64,000 nucleotides of DNA from Elusimicrobiota bacterium (GCA_003452935.1 DMMY01000016.1:7614-71613), one strand, 5' to 3'. Positions 45,435-54,672 are shown, counted from the first letter of the stretch. Notes: generated from the sequence alone by a model not told the origin. Numbers and translations: made by a program.

Positions 45435-45660
45435 GCCTATCCCAAAACCCGCTTTCGCGGCGAAACCTCGGGATTCTCGCCGAGCCAAGGCGCGAGTAGC
45501 GAGCATGCCGATAGGCATGTAAGACTTGTATGCTGAATGTCGTGGCATCGATGGTTCCTCTGGAAAAGTAGAATGATGGCGCACCAGAGGAGGCGACGAG
45601 CAACGAAGGCGCAGGCAGAAGACCGAGGTTGCAGCCCGGAATGGGGTTTTGGGATAGGCT
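45434..45660. mobile_element. MITE-like element with terminal inverted repeats
   Basis: A 227-bp non-coding unit with perfect 15-bp terminal inverted repeats AGCCTATCCCAAAAC (45434-45448) and GTTTTGGGATAGGCT (45646-45660), flanked on both sides by CTA (45431-45433 and 45661-45663), a probable 3-bp target duplication. Internal dyads include GCATGCCGATAGGCATG. No transposase inside, so it would be mobilised in trans; the family of the partner IS is not known. Confidence 0.75.
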
Positions 45661-45681
45661 CTAAGCCCCGGACGATTTAGC

Positions 45682-45719
45682 TTGGCAGTTCTCTCCATTT
45701 GTCGCATAATGCTAGCATG
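45682..45719 (+). promoter_or_regulatory. Leaderless promoter of the KTSC-like gene
   Basis: TTGGCA (45682-45687), 17-bp spacer, CATAAT (45705-45710), 6 bp, ATG (45717). Same geometry as the pepP promoter. Confidence 0.6.
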
Positions 45720-45971
45720 CTAACTCCAAAGAAGCCGAAAATGTTCAAACGCTACAAGAACCTCAGCGGCGATTCCAAGGTCGCATGGTATGAGATCGCG
45801 AAAGACGCCATGACGATCAGATTTACGGATTGTTCGGTTTATCGCTATACCAATCAAAGCGCGGACCCCGGCAATATCAGCAAGATGAAGTCCCTGGCGA
45901 TCGCCGGGAAGGGATTGGGCACCTTTATCGACGCCAACGTAAAGGATCGCTTCCTTCGCAAGATCAGATAA
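45717..45971 (+). CDS. KTSC-domain-like small protein
   Basis: 84 residues. Core SKVAWYEIAKDAMTIRFTDCSVYRYTNQS...GLGTFIDANVKDRF follows the KTSC pattern (S-x-I-xx-x-Y-d-x-x-xx-L-x-V-x-F-x-xG-x-x-Y-x-Y ... F-n-xx-I-k-xx-Y). KTSC domains are small beta/alpha units often found with phage-like or nucleic-acid-associated genes; function unknown. ATG 45717 is set by the promoter geometry; six further in-frame codons upstream lack homology. Followed 60 bp later by a second orphan on the same strand. Confidence 0.65.
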   Translation: MLTPKKPKMFKRYKNLSGDSKVAWYEIAKDAMTIRFTDCSVYRYTNQSADPGNISKMKSLAIAGKGLGTFIDANVKDRFLRKIR

Positions 45972-46031
45972 CAAGGCGCTCCCAGCAAGCCCCGGAAGGG
46001 GCGCGTCGCGTCGGGCACGAAGCTTAGATAG

Positions 46032-46769
46032 ATGAGCGAGGCCGAAAATATTTTCAAGCGCGTGCTTCACAAGGCTTTGGAGGAGACCGCGTCCGCTGCC
46101 GTCGAAGCCGGCGGCAGCCGTTTGCTCATGCGCGTGCTGCCTTACGTTTTGGCCAATCCCGCCGCGAGCATTGTCGCCGCCGTCACCAAGGAATTGATGG
46201 CGGCCTTGCTCGACCAAAGTTCGCTGATGGAAAAAAAGATAGACAAGCTGATGGAAGTGCCATTTCGCGCGGGCGCCCGGGAACTGCTCGATTGTCTTGA
46301 GACCAGACCCGCAAATGAGACTGAGAAGATTTTTTGGATCGAAAAGTTGAATCAGGCCAGCAGCCATTTGGACGAAGCCTACGCATCGGCGGACGCGCCC
46401 GGCAAGAAACTGCTGGTTCGCGCCATGCAGACCAGCGTGGTGGCTCTCATCCCGGGCGGCACGAGCTTTTTCAACAAATATATCCAGGAGTTTCGGGATG
46501 TTTCGCGGGACATGAAAACCAGATCCGCGCAATTAAGGAAAGAGGCTGATGAAATGGGCCAATTCATATATGGCGCTTTCGCGGGGACGCCTGAGGGTCA
46601 ACAAAAAATCATGGAATGGCGCTCCGCGACTCTCTTTTATCAGAAGAAGGCCGATTTGGAAGGGTTAGCGGAAAACCTTATGCAACAGGCCAAGGAAATC
46701 GATCTTTTTGTCGAGTGGGCGAATCTGCTCCAAGATCGCGGCGCAGCCGCCTACCAAATCGGGAACTAA
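46032..46769 (+). CDS. Protein of unknown function, mainly helical
   Basis: 245 residues. Predicted all-alpha with amphipathic segments: an N-terminal helix bundle (NIFKRVLHKALEETASAAVEAGGSRLLMRVLPYVLANPAASIVAAVTKELMAALL), a hydrophobic stretch AMQTSVVALIPGGTSFFNKYI near 140-160, and a charged C-terminal coil. No signal peptide and no catalytic motif. Hydrophobic helices near residues 20-60 could insert in membrane, colicin-like, but this is not supported by a family match. No clear Shine-Dalgarno before ATG 46032. Probably shares a transcript with the KTSC-like gene. Confidence 0.6.
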   Translation: MSEAENIFKRVLHKALEETASAAVEAGGSRLLMRVLPYVLANPAASIVAAVTKELMAALLDQSSLMEKKIDKLMEVPFRAGARELLDCLETRPANETEKIFWIEKLNQASSHLDEAYASADAPGKKLLVRAMQTSVVALIPGGTSFFNKYIQEFRDVSRDMKTRSAQLRKEADEMGQFIYGAFAGTPEGQQKIMEWRSATLFYQKKADLEGLAENLMQQAKEIDLFVEWANLLQDRGAAAYQIGN

Positions 46770-46788
46770 AACAGGCCCGCAGGCCGCC

Positions 46789-47025
46789 CTACGGAGACCG
46801 GCGCCGGATGCTCGTCAGCTCCCCGTTGACGAAAGTCAGCCTCAGCTTCTCTCCCGCCCCCGCGGTATCGACTCCCAGCCCCGTGCCCACCGCCGAGCCC
46901 CTCCCGAGCATCCCGATGCCGAAACCGAGGCCGACGCTTGCGCGTTCTGCGCCGTAGACCCATACCTCGCTGGACACGGCCGCGGTCGTCTCGGTGAAGA
47001 CTCGGTCGGGCCGGCCCAGGGCCAT
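46789..47025 (-). CDS. Small BamE/SmpA-like fragment or short protein
   Basis: 78 residues from ATG 47025: ALGRPDRVFTETTAAVSSEVWVYG...LRLTFVNGELTSIRR. This is the pattern of the C-terminal half of SmpA/BamE-type small envelope domains (LGxPxxV ... W-x-Y ... LxFxNGxLxxI). The in-frame sequence upstream continues VKSSSNLARMALGRP but has no start and runs into treS on the other strand, so a signal peptide and the first half are missing. It is either a 5'-truncated remnant or a short protein. Convergent with the 46032 gene. Confidence 0.4.
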   Translation of the reverse strand: MALGRPDRVFTETTAAVSSEVWVYGAERASVGLGFGIGMLGRGSAVGTGLGVDTAGAGEKLRLTFVNGELTSIRRRSP

Positions 47026-47094
47026 GCGGGCAAGGTTTGAGGACGATTTGACGCGGGAATGCGATCCTGTGGGTACGGAGTGCGCAAGCCGCCC

Positions 47095-48717
47095 ATGGAA
47101 GCGCCTTGGTATAAGGAAGCGGTATTCTACGAGGTCCCGATAAAGTCGTTTTTCGACTCAAACGGTGACGGGCTGGGAGATATCCAGGGGCTGAGCGACA
47201 AGCTCGACTATCTCCAACGTCTGGAGGTGGATTGCCTGTGGCTGCTGCCCATGTATCCGTCTCCCATGCGCGACGACGGTTACGATATATCCGATTTTTA
47301 TAATATCCATCCGGATTACGGCGACGTCGATGATTTTACGCGCTTCGTCTCGGCGGCCCACGACCGGAACATCCGCGTCATCGCCGATCTGGTTCTCAAC
47401 CACACATCCGACCAGCACGCCTGGTTCCAGTCGGCCCGCCAGCCGGACAGTCCCAAGCGCGATTGGTACGTGTGGTCTGGCACCGACCAAGCTTGCAAGG
47501 ACGCGCGCGTCATATTCACGGATACGGAAAAATCCAACTGGGCCTGGGACCCGGTCGCCAAGGCATACTACTGGCACCGCTTCTATTCCCACCAGCCGGA
47601 CCTCAATTACGACAACGCCGAGGTCCGCGCCGAGATGCTGAAAGTGCTGCGCTTCTGGCTCGACCGGGGCATCGACGGGTTCCGCGTGGACGCGGCCCCT
47701 TATCTCTTCGAGCGCGAGGGAACCTCCTGCGAGAACCTGCCCGAAACGCACCAGTATCTCAAGGAACTGCGCCGCGCGATCGACAAGTCTTACTCGGGAC
47801 GCATCCTGCTGGCCGAGGCCAATCAACTGCCCGGCGACGTGCGCCCCTATTTCGGCGACGGCGACGAGTGCCATATGGCCTTTCATTTTCCGCTCATGCC
47901 GCGCATCTTCATAGCGATCCGCAAGGAAGACCGCGCTCCGATCGTGGAGGTGCTGCGCGAGACGCCGGCGATCCCGGAGAACTGCCAATGGGCGTTGTTT
48001 TTGCGCAGCCACGACGAGCTGACCCTCGAGATGGTGTCTCCGGATGAGCGCGCGTACATGCTCAAGGAATACGCCCACGATCCGCGCATGAAGCTCAACC
48101 TCGGGATACGGCGCCGCCTGGCTCCCCTGCTGGACTTCGGCCGCCATCAGATCGAGCTCATGGTCTCGCTGATCATGTCCATGCCGGGCAGCCCCGTGCT
48201 CTACTACGGCGACGAGATCGGGATGGGGGACAATATATACCTGGGTGATCGGGACGGGGTGCGCACGCCCATGCAATGGAGCCCGGACCGCAACGCGGGC
48301 TTCTCCCGGGCCGATCCGGAACGGCTCTACTCCCAGCCCGTGTCCAACCCGGTGGCCAGCTACCAAGCCGTCAACGTCGAGGCGCAGGAACGCGTGCCCA
48401 ACTCGCTGCTGCACTGGATGAAGCGTCTCATCAACCTGCGCCGTCTTCATCCGGCCTTCGGCCGCGGCGCCATGGAAATCGTGGAGGCGGCCAACCCCCG
48501 GGTCCTGGCCTACCTGCGCGAACATGCCGGACAGTCACTGCTCGTGGTCAACAATCTCTCTCGCTACGCCCAACCCGCCGAGATAGACCTCTCGCGCTTC
48601 CGCGGTTGGACGCCGGTGGAGATGTTCGGCCATACGCGCTTCCGCGCCATCGGGGAGCGCCTCTATCCGCTGACCCTGGCGCCGCACGGGTTCTTGTGGT
48701 TCCGTCTGGAGCGTTGA
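47095..48717 (+). CDS. treS: Trehalose synthase (maltose-trehalose transglucosylase, GH13)
   Basis: 540 residues. Interconverts maltose and trehalose. TreS N-terminus WYKEAVFYEVPIKSFFDSNGDGLGDIQGL; GH13 regions DLVLNHTSDQHAWF, GFRVDAAPYLFEREGTSCENLPETH (nucleophile Asp; TreS-typical ENLPETH), LLAEANQ (acid/base Glu) and LRSHDELTLEM (Asp). Lacks the C-terminal maltokinase fusion. M13 of the open frame (ATG 47095) gives the family start; the region before it overlaps the opposite-strand BamE-like frame. First gene of treS-otsA-otsB; otsA starts 2 bp after its stop. Confidence 0.95.
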   Translation: MEAPWYKEAVFYEVPIKSFFDSNGDGLGDIQGLSDKLDYLQRLEVDCLWLLPMYPSPMRDDGYDISDFYNIHPDYGDVDDFTRFVSAAHDRNIRVIADLVLNHTSDQHAWFQSARQPDSPKRDWYVWSGTDQACKDARVIFTDTEKSNWAWDPVAKAYYWHRFYSHQPDLNYDNAEVRAEMLKVLRFWLDRGIDGFRVDAAPYLFEREGTSCENLPETHQYLKELRRAIDKSYSGRILLAEANQLPGDVRPYFGDGDECHMAFHFPLMPRIFIAIRKEDRAPIVEVLRETPAIPENCQWALFLRSHDELTLEMVSPDERAYMLKEYAHDPRMKLNLGIRRRLAPLLDFGRHQIELMVSLIMSMPGSPVLYYGDEIGMGDNIYLGDRDGVRTPMQWSPDRNAGFSRADPERLYSQPVSNPVASYQAVNVEAQERVPNSLLHWMKRLINLRRLHPAFGRGAMEIVEAANPRVLAYLREHAGQSLLVVNNLSRYAQPAEIDLSRFRGWTPVEMFGHTRFRAIGERLYPLTLAPHGFLWFRLER

Positions 48718-48719
48718 CC

Positions 48720-50480
48720 ATGGACAATCTCGCCGCCGCTCTGCTGCTGCTGGTCCTGGCCCTGCTGCTGGCGGCGCTCTGGACCGCGCACCGGACTTTG
48801 CACGAGCCGGCTCTGCGCGTGGCGGAGTGGCTGAGGCGGCTGCGCGCCGGGGAGACGGCCAAGGCCCCGCCTCTGCCCCGCCGGGGGCTTCTGGCGCCGC
48901 TCGTCCATGAGGCCGCGAGCCTGGCGCGCCAGCTCGGCGAGGCCCAAGAGGCGGCCGAGCAAGAGGCGAAACTGAGGCTGCTGCGCGATTCGTTGTGGAC
49001 GTCGGAGCGCTTGCGCGAGCACGTGCGCCTCAAGATAGGGAACCGGCCTCTGGTCGTCGTGGCCAATCGGGAGCCGTACCGGCACGTCCGCCGCGGCGGC
49101 GCCGTCGTTTGGGAGACGCCGGCCAGCGGCCTGGTGACCGGCCTGGAGCCCCTGCTGCGCGCCTGCGGGGGGACCTGGGTGGCGGATGGCGACGGGGAGG
49201 CCGACCGCGAGACCGCCGACCCCCAGGGCCGGCTGCGCGTCCCTCCGGACGTGCCGCGCTACAACCTGCGGCGGGTCTGGCTCACGGCCGAGGAGGAGAA
49301 CGGCTACTACTACGGCTTCGCCAACGAGGGGATCTGGCCCCTGTGCCACATCGCCCACAAGCGGCCGATTTTCCGGGCCGGAGACTGGGCCCATTACCGG
49401 GAAGTCAACGGGCGCTTCGCCGAGGCCGTACTGGAGGAAGTGGCTGGCCTCGATGATCCCTGCCTGCTGGTGCAGGACTACCATTTCACGCTGCTGCCGC
49501 TGCTGCTCAAGATCCGGCGGCCGGACTCCCGCGTGGCCCTGTTTTGGCATATCCCGTGGCCCAACCCTGAGGCCTTCGCCATCTGCCCTTGGCAGAAGGA
49601 ACTCCTGGAAGGCATGCTGGGCGCCGACGTGATCGGCTTCCACACCCAGTTCCACTGCAACAACTTCCTCGAAACGGTGGACCGGGTCCTGGAATGCCGC
49701 ATCGACCGCGAGCACTTCGCGGTCCAGCGCGGGAGGCACGCGACCGTGGTCAAACCCTTCCCCATCAGCGTGGATCTTCCCGAGGCGCGAAACGCTTCGC
49801 GGGGCGAGGGGGGCGCCGCGCGAGAGAAAATCCTCCAGGCGCTGGGGCCGCGGGTCGAGCTTCTAGCGCTGGGCGTCGACCGGCTTGACTACACCAAGGG
49901 CATCCTGGAGAGGTTTCGCGGAGTCGAGCGCTTCCTTGAGAAATATCCCGACTACCGGGGACGTTTCGTGATGATGCAGATCGGCGCTCCCAGCCGGATG
50001 AACATCCCCAGCTACCGGGACTTCGTGGGCGAGGTCGAGGCCGAGGCCAAGCGCATCAACGCGCGCTTCGCGGCGGCGGGAGCGAGCCCCATCATCCTTA
50101 TCAAGAGGAACCACAGCCACGCCGAGCTGCTGCCCCTGTTCCGGGCCGCGGACATCTGCCTGGTCACCTCCCTGCACGACGGCATGAACCTCGTGGCCAA
50201 GGAGTTCGCCGCGGCCCGCGACGACGAGATGGGGGTGCTCATCCTGAGCCGGTTCACGGGCGCCGCCCGCGAGATGCGCGACGCGCTCATCGTCAATCCC
50301 TACGACACGGAGGAAGTGGCGGAGGCCATCCGAGCCGGCATACAGATGCCGCCGGAGGAGGCCGCGATGCGCATGGTGCGGCTGCGCCGGGAAATCCGGG
50401 AAAACAACATCTACCGGTGGGCCGCGAATCTGGTCACTGAGCTGGCCGCCATAGAGCTGGAGCCGGCGGTCCGGAGGTAA
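48720..50480 (+). CDS. otsA: Membrane-anchored trehalose-6-phosphate synthase (GT20)
   Basis: 586 residues. Makes trehalose-6-phosphate from UDP- or other NDP-glucose and glucose-6-phosphate. An unusual N-terminal extension: a transmembrane helix (about 3-23, [18 protein letters not shown]) and a charged coiled stretch to about residue 100. GT20 core: [68 protein letters not shown]. The anchor is not part of standard OtsA and implies work at the inner membrane. Second of three genes; otsB starts 1 bp after its stop. Confidence 0.93.
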   Translation: MDNLAAALLLLVLALLLAALWTAHRTLHEPALRVAEWLRRLRAGETAKAPPLPRRGLLAPLVHEAASLARQLGEAQEAAEQEAKLRLLRDSLWTSERLREHVRLKIGNRPLVVVANREPYRHVRRGGAVVWETPASGLVTGLEPLLRACGGTWVADGDGEADRETADPQGRLRVPPDVPRYNLRRVWLTAEEENGYYYGFANEGIWPLCHIAHKRPIFRAGDWAHYREVNGRFAEAVLEEVAGLDDPCLLVQDYHFTLLPLLLKIRRPDSRVALFWHIPWPNPEAFAICPWQKELLEGMLGADVIGFHTQFHCNNFLETVDRVLECRIDREHFAVQRGRHATVVKPFPISVDLPEARNASRGEGGAAREKILQALGPRVELLALGVDRLDYTKGILERFRGVERFLEKYPDYRGRFVMMQIGAPSRMNIPSYRDFVGEVEAEAKRINARFAAAGASPIILIKRNHSHAELLPLFRAADICLVTSLHDGMNLVAKEFAAARDDEMGVLILSRFTGAAREMRDALIVNPYDTEEVAEAIRAGIQMPPEEAAMRMVRLRREIRENNIYRWAANLVTELAAIELEPAVRR

Positions 50481-50481
50481 G

Positions 50482-51297
50482 ATGGCCGCGCCCGTTCCGT
50501 CCCTGCGCAGACTGGCGCGCGCGGCCGCGGCGCGGCGGCGGGTCCTGATCCTGCTCGATTTCGACGGAACGCTCTGCGAGCTCAAAGCCAGGCCGGCGAA
50601 GGCCCGCCTAAGCCGGAGTCGACGCGCTTCTCTGTCCGCGCTGCTGGCCGGGCGTATTCGTCTCGCCGTCCTGAGCGGCCGGCCCATCATGCAGCTCAAG
50701 GCGATGCTGAAGCTGCCGCGCGCCATTTACGGAGGCAACTTCGGACTGCGCATCGAGGGACCGGGCCTCGAGTTCATCCATCCCCAGGCGCGTCGGCAAC
50801 GGCCGGCCCTCTCGCGCCTGGCGCGCCGCCTGGCGCGGCTCTGTTCCGGCACGCCCGGAGTGATGGTCGAGGACAAGGGGGCGAGCCTGAGCGTGCACTA
50901 CCGCGGCGTCTTGCCCCGATACGCGAGAAGACTGCGCCGTCTGTTGGCGCAAGCGCGCCGCGAATCGCCCCGCGGCTTTGCATGGCAGCGGGGGCAGAAC
51001 GCCTGGGAAATCCTGCCCACCGGTTCCTGGGACAAGGGCAGCGCCGCCCGTTGGCTTTGGCGGCGCCTGGGCCGGCCGTACTTGCTCGCCATCGGCGACG
51101 CCGGCAGCGACGAGGCGATGTTCAAGGCGGCCTCAAGCCGAGGCGCCGCCGTGCGCGTGGGACGGGAAGTCCGCCGTTCGGCGGCGGCCCACCGAGTCGC
51201 GGGCGTAGCGCAGGTCTACGGCTTCCTTCGTCTCCTGGCTCGGGAAGTCCGCGCGGATTTGCGGCGCCGGACGGGTTCCTGGCGTGTCAGGGGTTGA
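50482..51297 (+). CDS. otsB: Trehalose-6-phosphate phosphatase (HAD superfamily)
   Basis: 271 residues. Dephosphorylates trehalose-6-phosphate. HAD motif I LLDFDGTL (nucleophile and general acid Asp), motif II in LAVLSGRP, cap region with GNFGLRIEG, motif III Lys in SWDKGSAARWL and motif IV IGDAGSDEAMF. Arg-rich overall. The last codons (RVRG and stop) lie in the left arm of the palindrome at 51286-51360. Completes the OtsAB route beside TreS, giving two trehalose pathways in one operon. Confidence 0.93.
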   Translation: MAAPVPSLRRLARAAAARRRVLILLDFDGTLCELKARPAKARLSRSRRASLSALLAGRIRLAVLSGRPIMQLKAMLKLPRAIYGGNFGLRIEGPGLEFIHPQARRQRPALSRLARRLARLCSGTPGVMVEDKGASLSVHYRGVLPRYARRLRRLLAQARRESPRGFAWQRGQNAWEILPTGSWDKGSAARWLWRRLGRPYLLAIGDAGSDEAMFKAASSRGAAVRVGREVRRSAAAHRVAGVAQVYGFLRLLAREVRADLRRRTGSWRVRG

Positions 51298-51360
51298 GTT
51301 TGCGGACTTATTTTTGCCCCGTCGGGTCAGGTCAAAGAGTCCGATAACTCAAGCCCTGAC
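51286..51360. repeat. Long palindrome between convergent genes, likely bidirectional terminator or REP-like
   Basis: Arms 51286-51308 and 51338-51360 are complementary at 20 of 23 positions (GTCAGGG, TTGAGTT and CGGACT blocks). They encode the C-termini of otsB (plus) and the SDR gene (minus). The loop contains ATTTTTGCCCC and GGGTCAGGTC, the latter echoing the 35877 family. Confidence 0.7.
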
Positions 51361-52128
51361 GCCACGCCGCCGTTCGGCCTCGAAGCCGGCGACGTCTTGG
51401 GCATATTTCACCGCCGCCGCCTGCTGGCCCGGGTGGGTGTACAGCTCGGCCGCGGGCGCGGCGATGAGGCCGGCCATGAGATCGGCCACTGCCTCGGGAG
51501 TCTGGATTGGGACGGAGGACGCAGGCCAGCCGCCCTGGGGCAGGCCGCCTAGGGCGTTGCGGGCAAACCCGGTGCTGACCGCCCCGGGCAGGACCACGGA
51601 GACATGGATGCCCGGATGGCTCAACGCCAGTTCCATGCGCAAATTGGCGGTCAGCGCGATAAGCGCCGCCTTGGCCGCGTTGTAGGCCGAACGGAACGGC
51701 ACCACGGGAACCCTGCCCAGGAAGCTGGCCACGTTGATCAGGTGGCCGCCGTTGCGCCGCTTGAAGTGAGGGATGACGGTCTGCATCCCGTAGAGCGCGC
51801 TCTTGACGTTGACGGCCATGATGAAGTCGAAGTCCTGGTCGCTGAGTTCCTGAACGCTCCTGTTGATGCCTTGGCCGGCGTTGTTAACCCATACGTCCAC
51901 GCGCCCGAAGGCCTTCAAGGCCGCGTCGAGCAGAGCCTCCACTTCGCTCCGGCGACATACGTCCGTGGGCGCGACCAGGGCCTTGCCGCAGCGCGCCGCC
52001 ACGGCCTCCAATTCCGGCTTGCGGCGCGCCGCCAGCGCCAGGCAGTGCCCCTCCCGGCCCAGGCGCTCGGCCAGGGCCGCTCCGATGCCGGCGCTCGCGC
52101 CGGTTATGACGATAACCTTGCTCTCCAT
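51349..52128 (-). CDS. Short-chain dehydrogenase/reductase
   Basis: 259 residues. Classical SDR: cofactor loop TGASAGIG (10-17), VNNAGQG, catalytic Ser in INVASFLG, Tyr and Lys in SAYNAAKAAL, and PGAVSTGF. Arg-Arg-Lys after beta-2 (AARRKPEL) suggests NADP(H). Substrate unknown. The last residues are encoded by the palindrome shared with otsB. Divergent from the VOC gene. Confidence 0.9.
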   Translation of the reverse strand: MESKVIVITGASAGIGAALAERLGREGHCLALAARRKPELEAVAARCGKALVAPTDVCRRSEVEALLDAALKAFGRVDVWVNNAGQGINRSVQELSDQDFDFIMAVNVKSALYGMQTVIPHFKRRNGGHLINVASFLGRVPVVPFRSAYNAAKAALIALTANLRMELALSHPGIHVSVVLPGAVSTGFARNALGGLPQGGWPASSVPIQTPEAVADLMAGLIAAPAAELYTHPGQQAAAVKYAQDVAGFEAERRRGVRA

Positions 52129-52216
52129 TCAGAGAGATTGATTGTAGTAAATTCTATCCCCCAGGCCCCGTACGCGCCGCGCCTTTGCTACAATCGCCGC
52201 TGACAACGGAGGGGAC

Positions 52217-52588
52217 ATGGCCTTTAAATTCGCGCACAACAATCTCAACGTCCTGGACCTGCAAAAGAGCCTGGATTTCTACGCCCAGGCCCTAGGCCTC
52301 AGGGAAACCCGGCGCATCAAAGCGCCCGACGCGAGCTTCATCCTGGTCTTCCTGGGAGACGGCGTCACCCCGCACCAGCTCGAGCTTACCTGGCTGCGGG
52401 ACCGCAAGGAGAAGTATGACCTCGGCGACAACGAGTTCCATCTGGCCTTCACCACCGCCGACTATGCCGGAGCCCACGCCCGGCACCAGGAGATGGGCTG
52501 CATCTGCCACGAGAACGAGAAGATGGGCATCTACTTCATCGCGGACCCGGACGGCTACTGGCTGGAGATCCTGCCCGAGAAGCGATGA
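52217..52588 (+). CDS. VOC-family glyoxalase I-like protein
   Basis: 123 residues. Glyoxalase/lactoylglutathione-lyase fold with candidate metal ligands His at FAHNNLNV (about residue 7), Glu in HQLELTWL, His in NEFHLAF and Glu in GYWLEILPEKR, the usual H/E/H/E set of GloA. It may detoxify methylglyoxal, but the family is broad. Strong GGAGGGG before ATG 52217 and TACAAT at 52189-52194 as a likely -10. Confidence 0.85.
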   Translation: MAFKFAHNNLNVLDLQKSLDFYAQALGLRETRRIKAPDASFILVFLGDGVTPHQLELTWLRDRKEKYDLGDNEFHLAFTTADYAGAHARHQEMGCICHENEKMGIYFIADPDGYWLEILPEKR

Positions 52589-52621
52589 ACGAAGGCCCGT
52601 ACGCCGGAGGCAGGCTTTTAC

Positions 52622-52636
52622 TATAATGCCTTCATG
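52622..52636 (+). promoter_or_regulatory. Leaderless-type -10 of the 74-residue gene
   Basis: TATAAT (52622-52627), 6 bp, ATG (52634). No Shine-Dalgarno. It lies 34 bp behind the VOC stop, so the small gene has its own promoter. Confidence 0.5.
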
Positions 52637-52858
52637 CAGACCACTCCGACCGACCGCCGCGCCGTGGAGGCGGCGGTCGTTTCTCTCCAGCAACGCCTCG
52701 CCGACGGCGATCCGGCCGACGCGGCCTTGCGCAGCCGCTGCGAAGCCGAACTCTCGGCCTTGCGCGCCGCCTACCGCCTGAGCCCGGCCGCGTTCTCGAG
52801 CGAGGCCATAGAGGCGTTGCGCGAGCTCAGCGAACTGCTGCGCGAAACCGGTCCCTAG
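52634..52858 (+). CDS. Small helical protein of unknown function
   Basis: 74 residues, Ala/Leu/Arg/Glu-rich, probably two or three helices (AVEAAVVSLQQRLADGD, ALRSRCEAELSALRAAY, AIEALRELSELLRETG). No motif recognised. Supported by its own leaderless promoter and by sitting 8 bp ahead of the ABC-F gene on the same strand, with which it is probably co-transcribed. Confidence 0.55.
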   Translation: MQTTPTDRRAVEAAVVSLQQRLADGDPADAALRSRCEAELSALRAAYRLSPAAFSSEAIEALRELSELLRETGP

Positions 52859-52866
52859 ACAGCCCC

Positions 52867-54672
52867 GTGCCGATTCTCCTCAGTTGCCAGGACCTCTCCA
52901 AAAGCTTCGGCGCGCGTCCGCTCTTCACGGGCCTTTCCTTCGGCCTCTTCGAAGGAGAACGCACCGGCCTCATCGGCCCCAACGGCGCGGGCAAATCCAC
53001 GCTGCTTAAAATACTCGCCGGCCTGGAAAGCCCTGACCACGGAACGCTGTCCTTGCGGCGCGGCCTGAGAACGGGCTACCTGGAACAGCAGGACCCTTTC
53101 GGACCGGCGCGCGCGGGCTGGAGCGTGCGCGAGGAATTGCTCGAGTCCCTGCGCGGGCTTGAGCTGCAGGATTACGAGATCGACATGCGCGCGGACGCCG
53201 GGCTCGCCGCCGCGGGCTTCAAGGATCCGGCTCGGCAGGTCCGCGAGCTTTCCGGCGGCTGGCGCAAACGCCTGGCCATACTCGTCCAGGTCGCGCGCGA
53301 ACCGGATCTGCTGCTTTTAGACGAGCCGACCAACCACCTCGACCTCGAGGGCGTGCTCTGGCTGGAGAGCTTCCTGAGCGGCCTGAAGTTCTCCTTTTTA
53401 GTGGTCACGCACGACCGCCGTTTCCTGGAACGCGTCAGCAACCGCGTCATCGAGCTCGACAAACGCTACGCGCAAGGGCATTTCAGCAGCTCGGGCAACT
53501 ACAGCTGTTTTTTGGAGCACCGAGAGGCGCTCTTGAGCGCCCAGGCGGCCCGCGAGGACTCGGTGAGGAACATCGTCCGCAACGAGATTGCCTGGCTGCG
53601 CCGGGGTCCCAAGGCCCGCACCACGAAGCAGCAGGCACGAATCGACAGGGCCGGCGAGCTCATCGGCGAGCTTTCCGAGCTGCGGTACCGAAACGCCCAA
53701 GGCCGCGCCTCGGACATCGATTTCTCCGGCAGCGACCGCCGGACCAAGAGCCTGGTGGAGGCCTCCAAGATCGAGAAAAGCCTGGGCGGCCGCAAGCTCT
53801 TCGGACCCCTGGATATCACGCTGTGTCCCGGGGACAAACTGGGATTGATCGGCGAGAACGGCAGCGGGAAAAGCACCCTGCTCAAGCTCCTGGCGGGACA
53901 GCTGGCGCCTGACTCGGGCGCGGTGCGGCAAGCCGAGGGGCTGCAGGTCGTTACCTTCGATCAGCACCGCGACCAGCTCGACTTAAGGCTCAGCCTGCAT
54001 CGGGCGCTTTGCGAGAACGGGGAGCACGTGCTTTACAAGGGCAGCCGCATCCATGTGCGCGGGTGGGCCTCCCGCTTCCTGTTCCGCCAGGAGCAGCTCG
54101 ACATGCCGCTGAGCCGGCTCTCCGGAGGCGAGCAGGCGCGCGTGCTCATCGCCCGGCTCATGCTGAGGCCCGCCGACCTGCTCCTCTTAGACGAGCCCAC
54201 CAACGATCTTGATCTGCAGTCGCTGGAGGTCCTGGAGTCCAGCATGCGGGACTTTCCCGGCGCCTTGGCGCTGGTGACCCACGACCGCTATTTGCTGGAC
54301 CGGGTCAGCCGGCGGATACTGGCTCTCGACGGCCGGGGCCAGGCCCGTTTTTTCGCCGATCTCTCGCAGTGGGAAGACTGGCGGGCGGCGCAGGACGAAA
54401 CACCGACGCCTCCGATCCGGGGCCAGGCCGCTTCCGAAAAGGGCCGGCCGGGACTTTCCGCCAAGGAATCGAAAGAACTCAAGAACATGGAAGCCGGCAT
54501 CCGCGCGGCGGAGGAGCAGGCCGCGGCGGCCCGCCTGGCCCTGGAGGATCCGGCCGTGGCCGCCGACGCGGCCGAGCTCATCAAGCGGCAGGAAAGACTG
54601 GATGCCGCCCGCCGGCGGATCGACGACTTGTTCGCGCGCTGGGAGGAACTGGAAGCCCGGCGCGGGCCCTAG
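52867..54672 (+). CDS. ABC-F family ATPase (Uup-like)
   Basis: 601 residues, two ABC domains, no transmembrane part. Domain 1: Walker A GPNGAGKSTL, signature LSGGWRKRL, Walker B LLLLDEPTNHLDLEG. Linker at about 250-300. Domain 2: GENGSGKSTL, LSGGEQARV, LLLLDEPTNDLDLQS. The C-terminal about 80 residues form a charged coiled coil (LKNMEAGIRAAEEQAAAARL...RRRIDDLFARWEELEAR) like the Uup CTD. ABC-F proteins act at the ribosome E site or, for Uup, on branched DNA. GTG start at 52867 without a Shine-Dalgarno. Confidence 0.92.
   Translation: MPILLSCQDLSKSFGARPLFTGLSFGLFEGERTGLIGPNGAGKSTLLKILAGLESPDHGTLSLRRGLRTGYLEQQDPFGPARAGWSVREELLESLRGLELQDYEIDMRADAGLAAAGFKDPARQVRELSGGWRKRLAILVQVAREPDLLLLDEPTNHLDLEGVLWLESFLSGLKFSFLVVTHDRRFLERVSNRVIELDKRYAQGHFSSSGNYSCFLEHREALLSAQAAREDSVRNIVRNEIAWLRRGPKARTTKQQARIDRAGELIGELSELRYRNAQGRASDIDFSGSDRRTKSLVEASKIEKSLGGRKLFGPLDITLCPGDKLGLIGENGSGKSTLLKLLAGQLAPDSGAVRQAEGLQVVTFDQHRDQLDLRLSLHRALCENGEHVLYKGSRIHVRGWASRFLFRQEQLDMPLSRLSGGEQARVLIARLMLRPADLLLLDEPTNDLDLQSLEVLESSMRDFPGALALVTHDRYLLDRVSRRILALDGRGQARFFADLSQWEDWRAAQDETPTPPIRGQAASEKGRPGLSAKESKELKNMEAGIRAAEEQAAAARLALEDPAVAADAAELIKRQERLDAARRRIDDLFARWEELEARRGP

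Noticed and set aside
46379..46567. Minus-strand small ORF inside the 46032 gene
   Set aside because: Antisense shadow without ribosome-binding site or promoter; the plus-strand frame has better composition.
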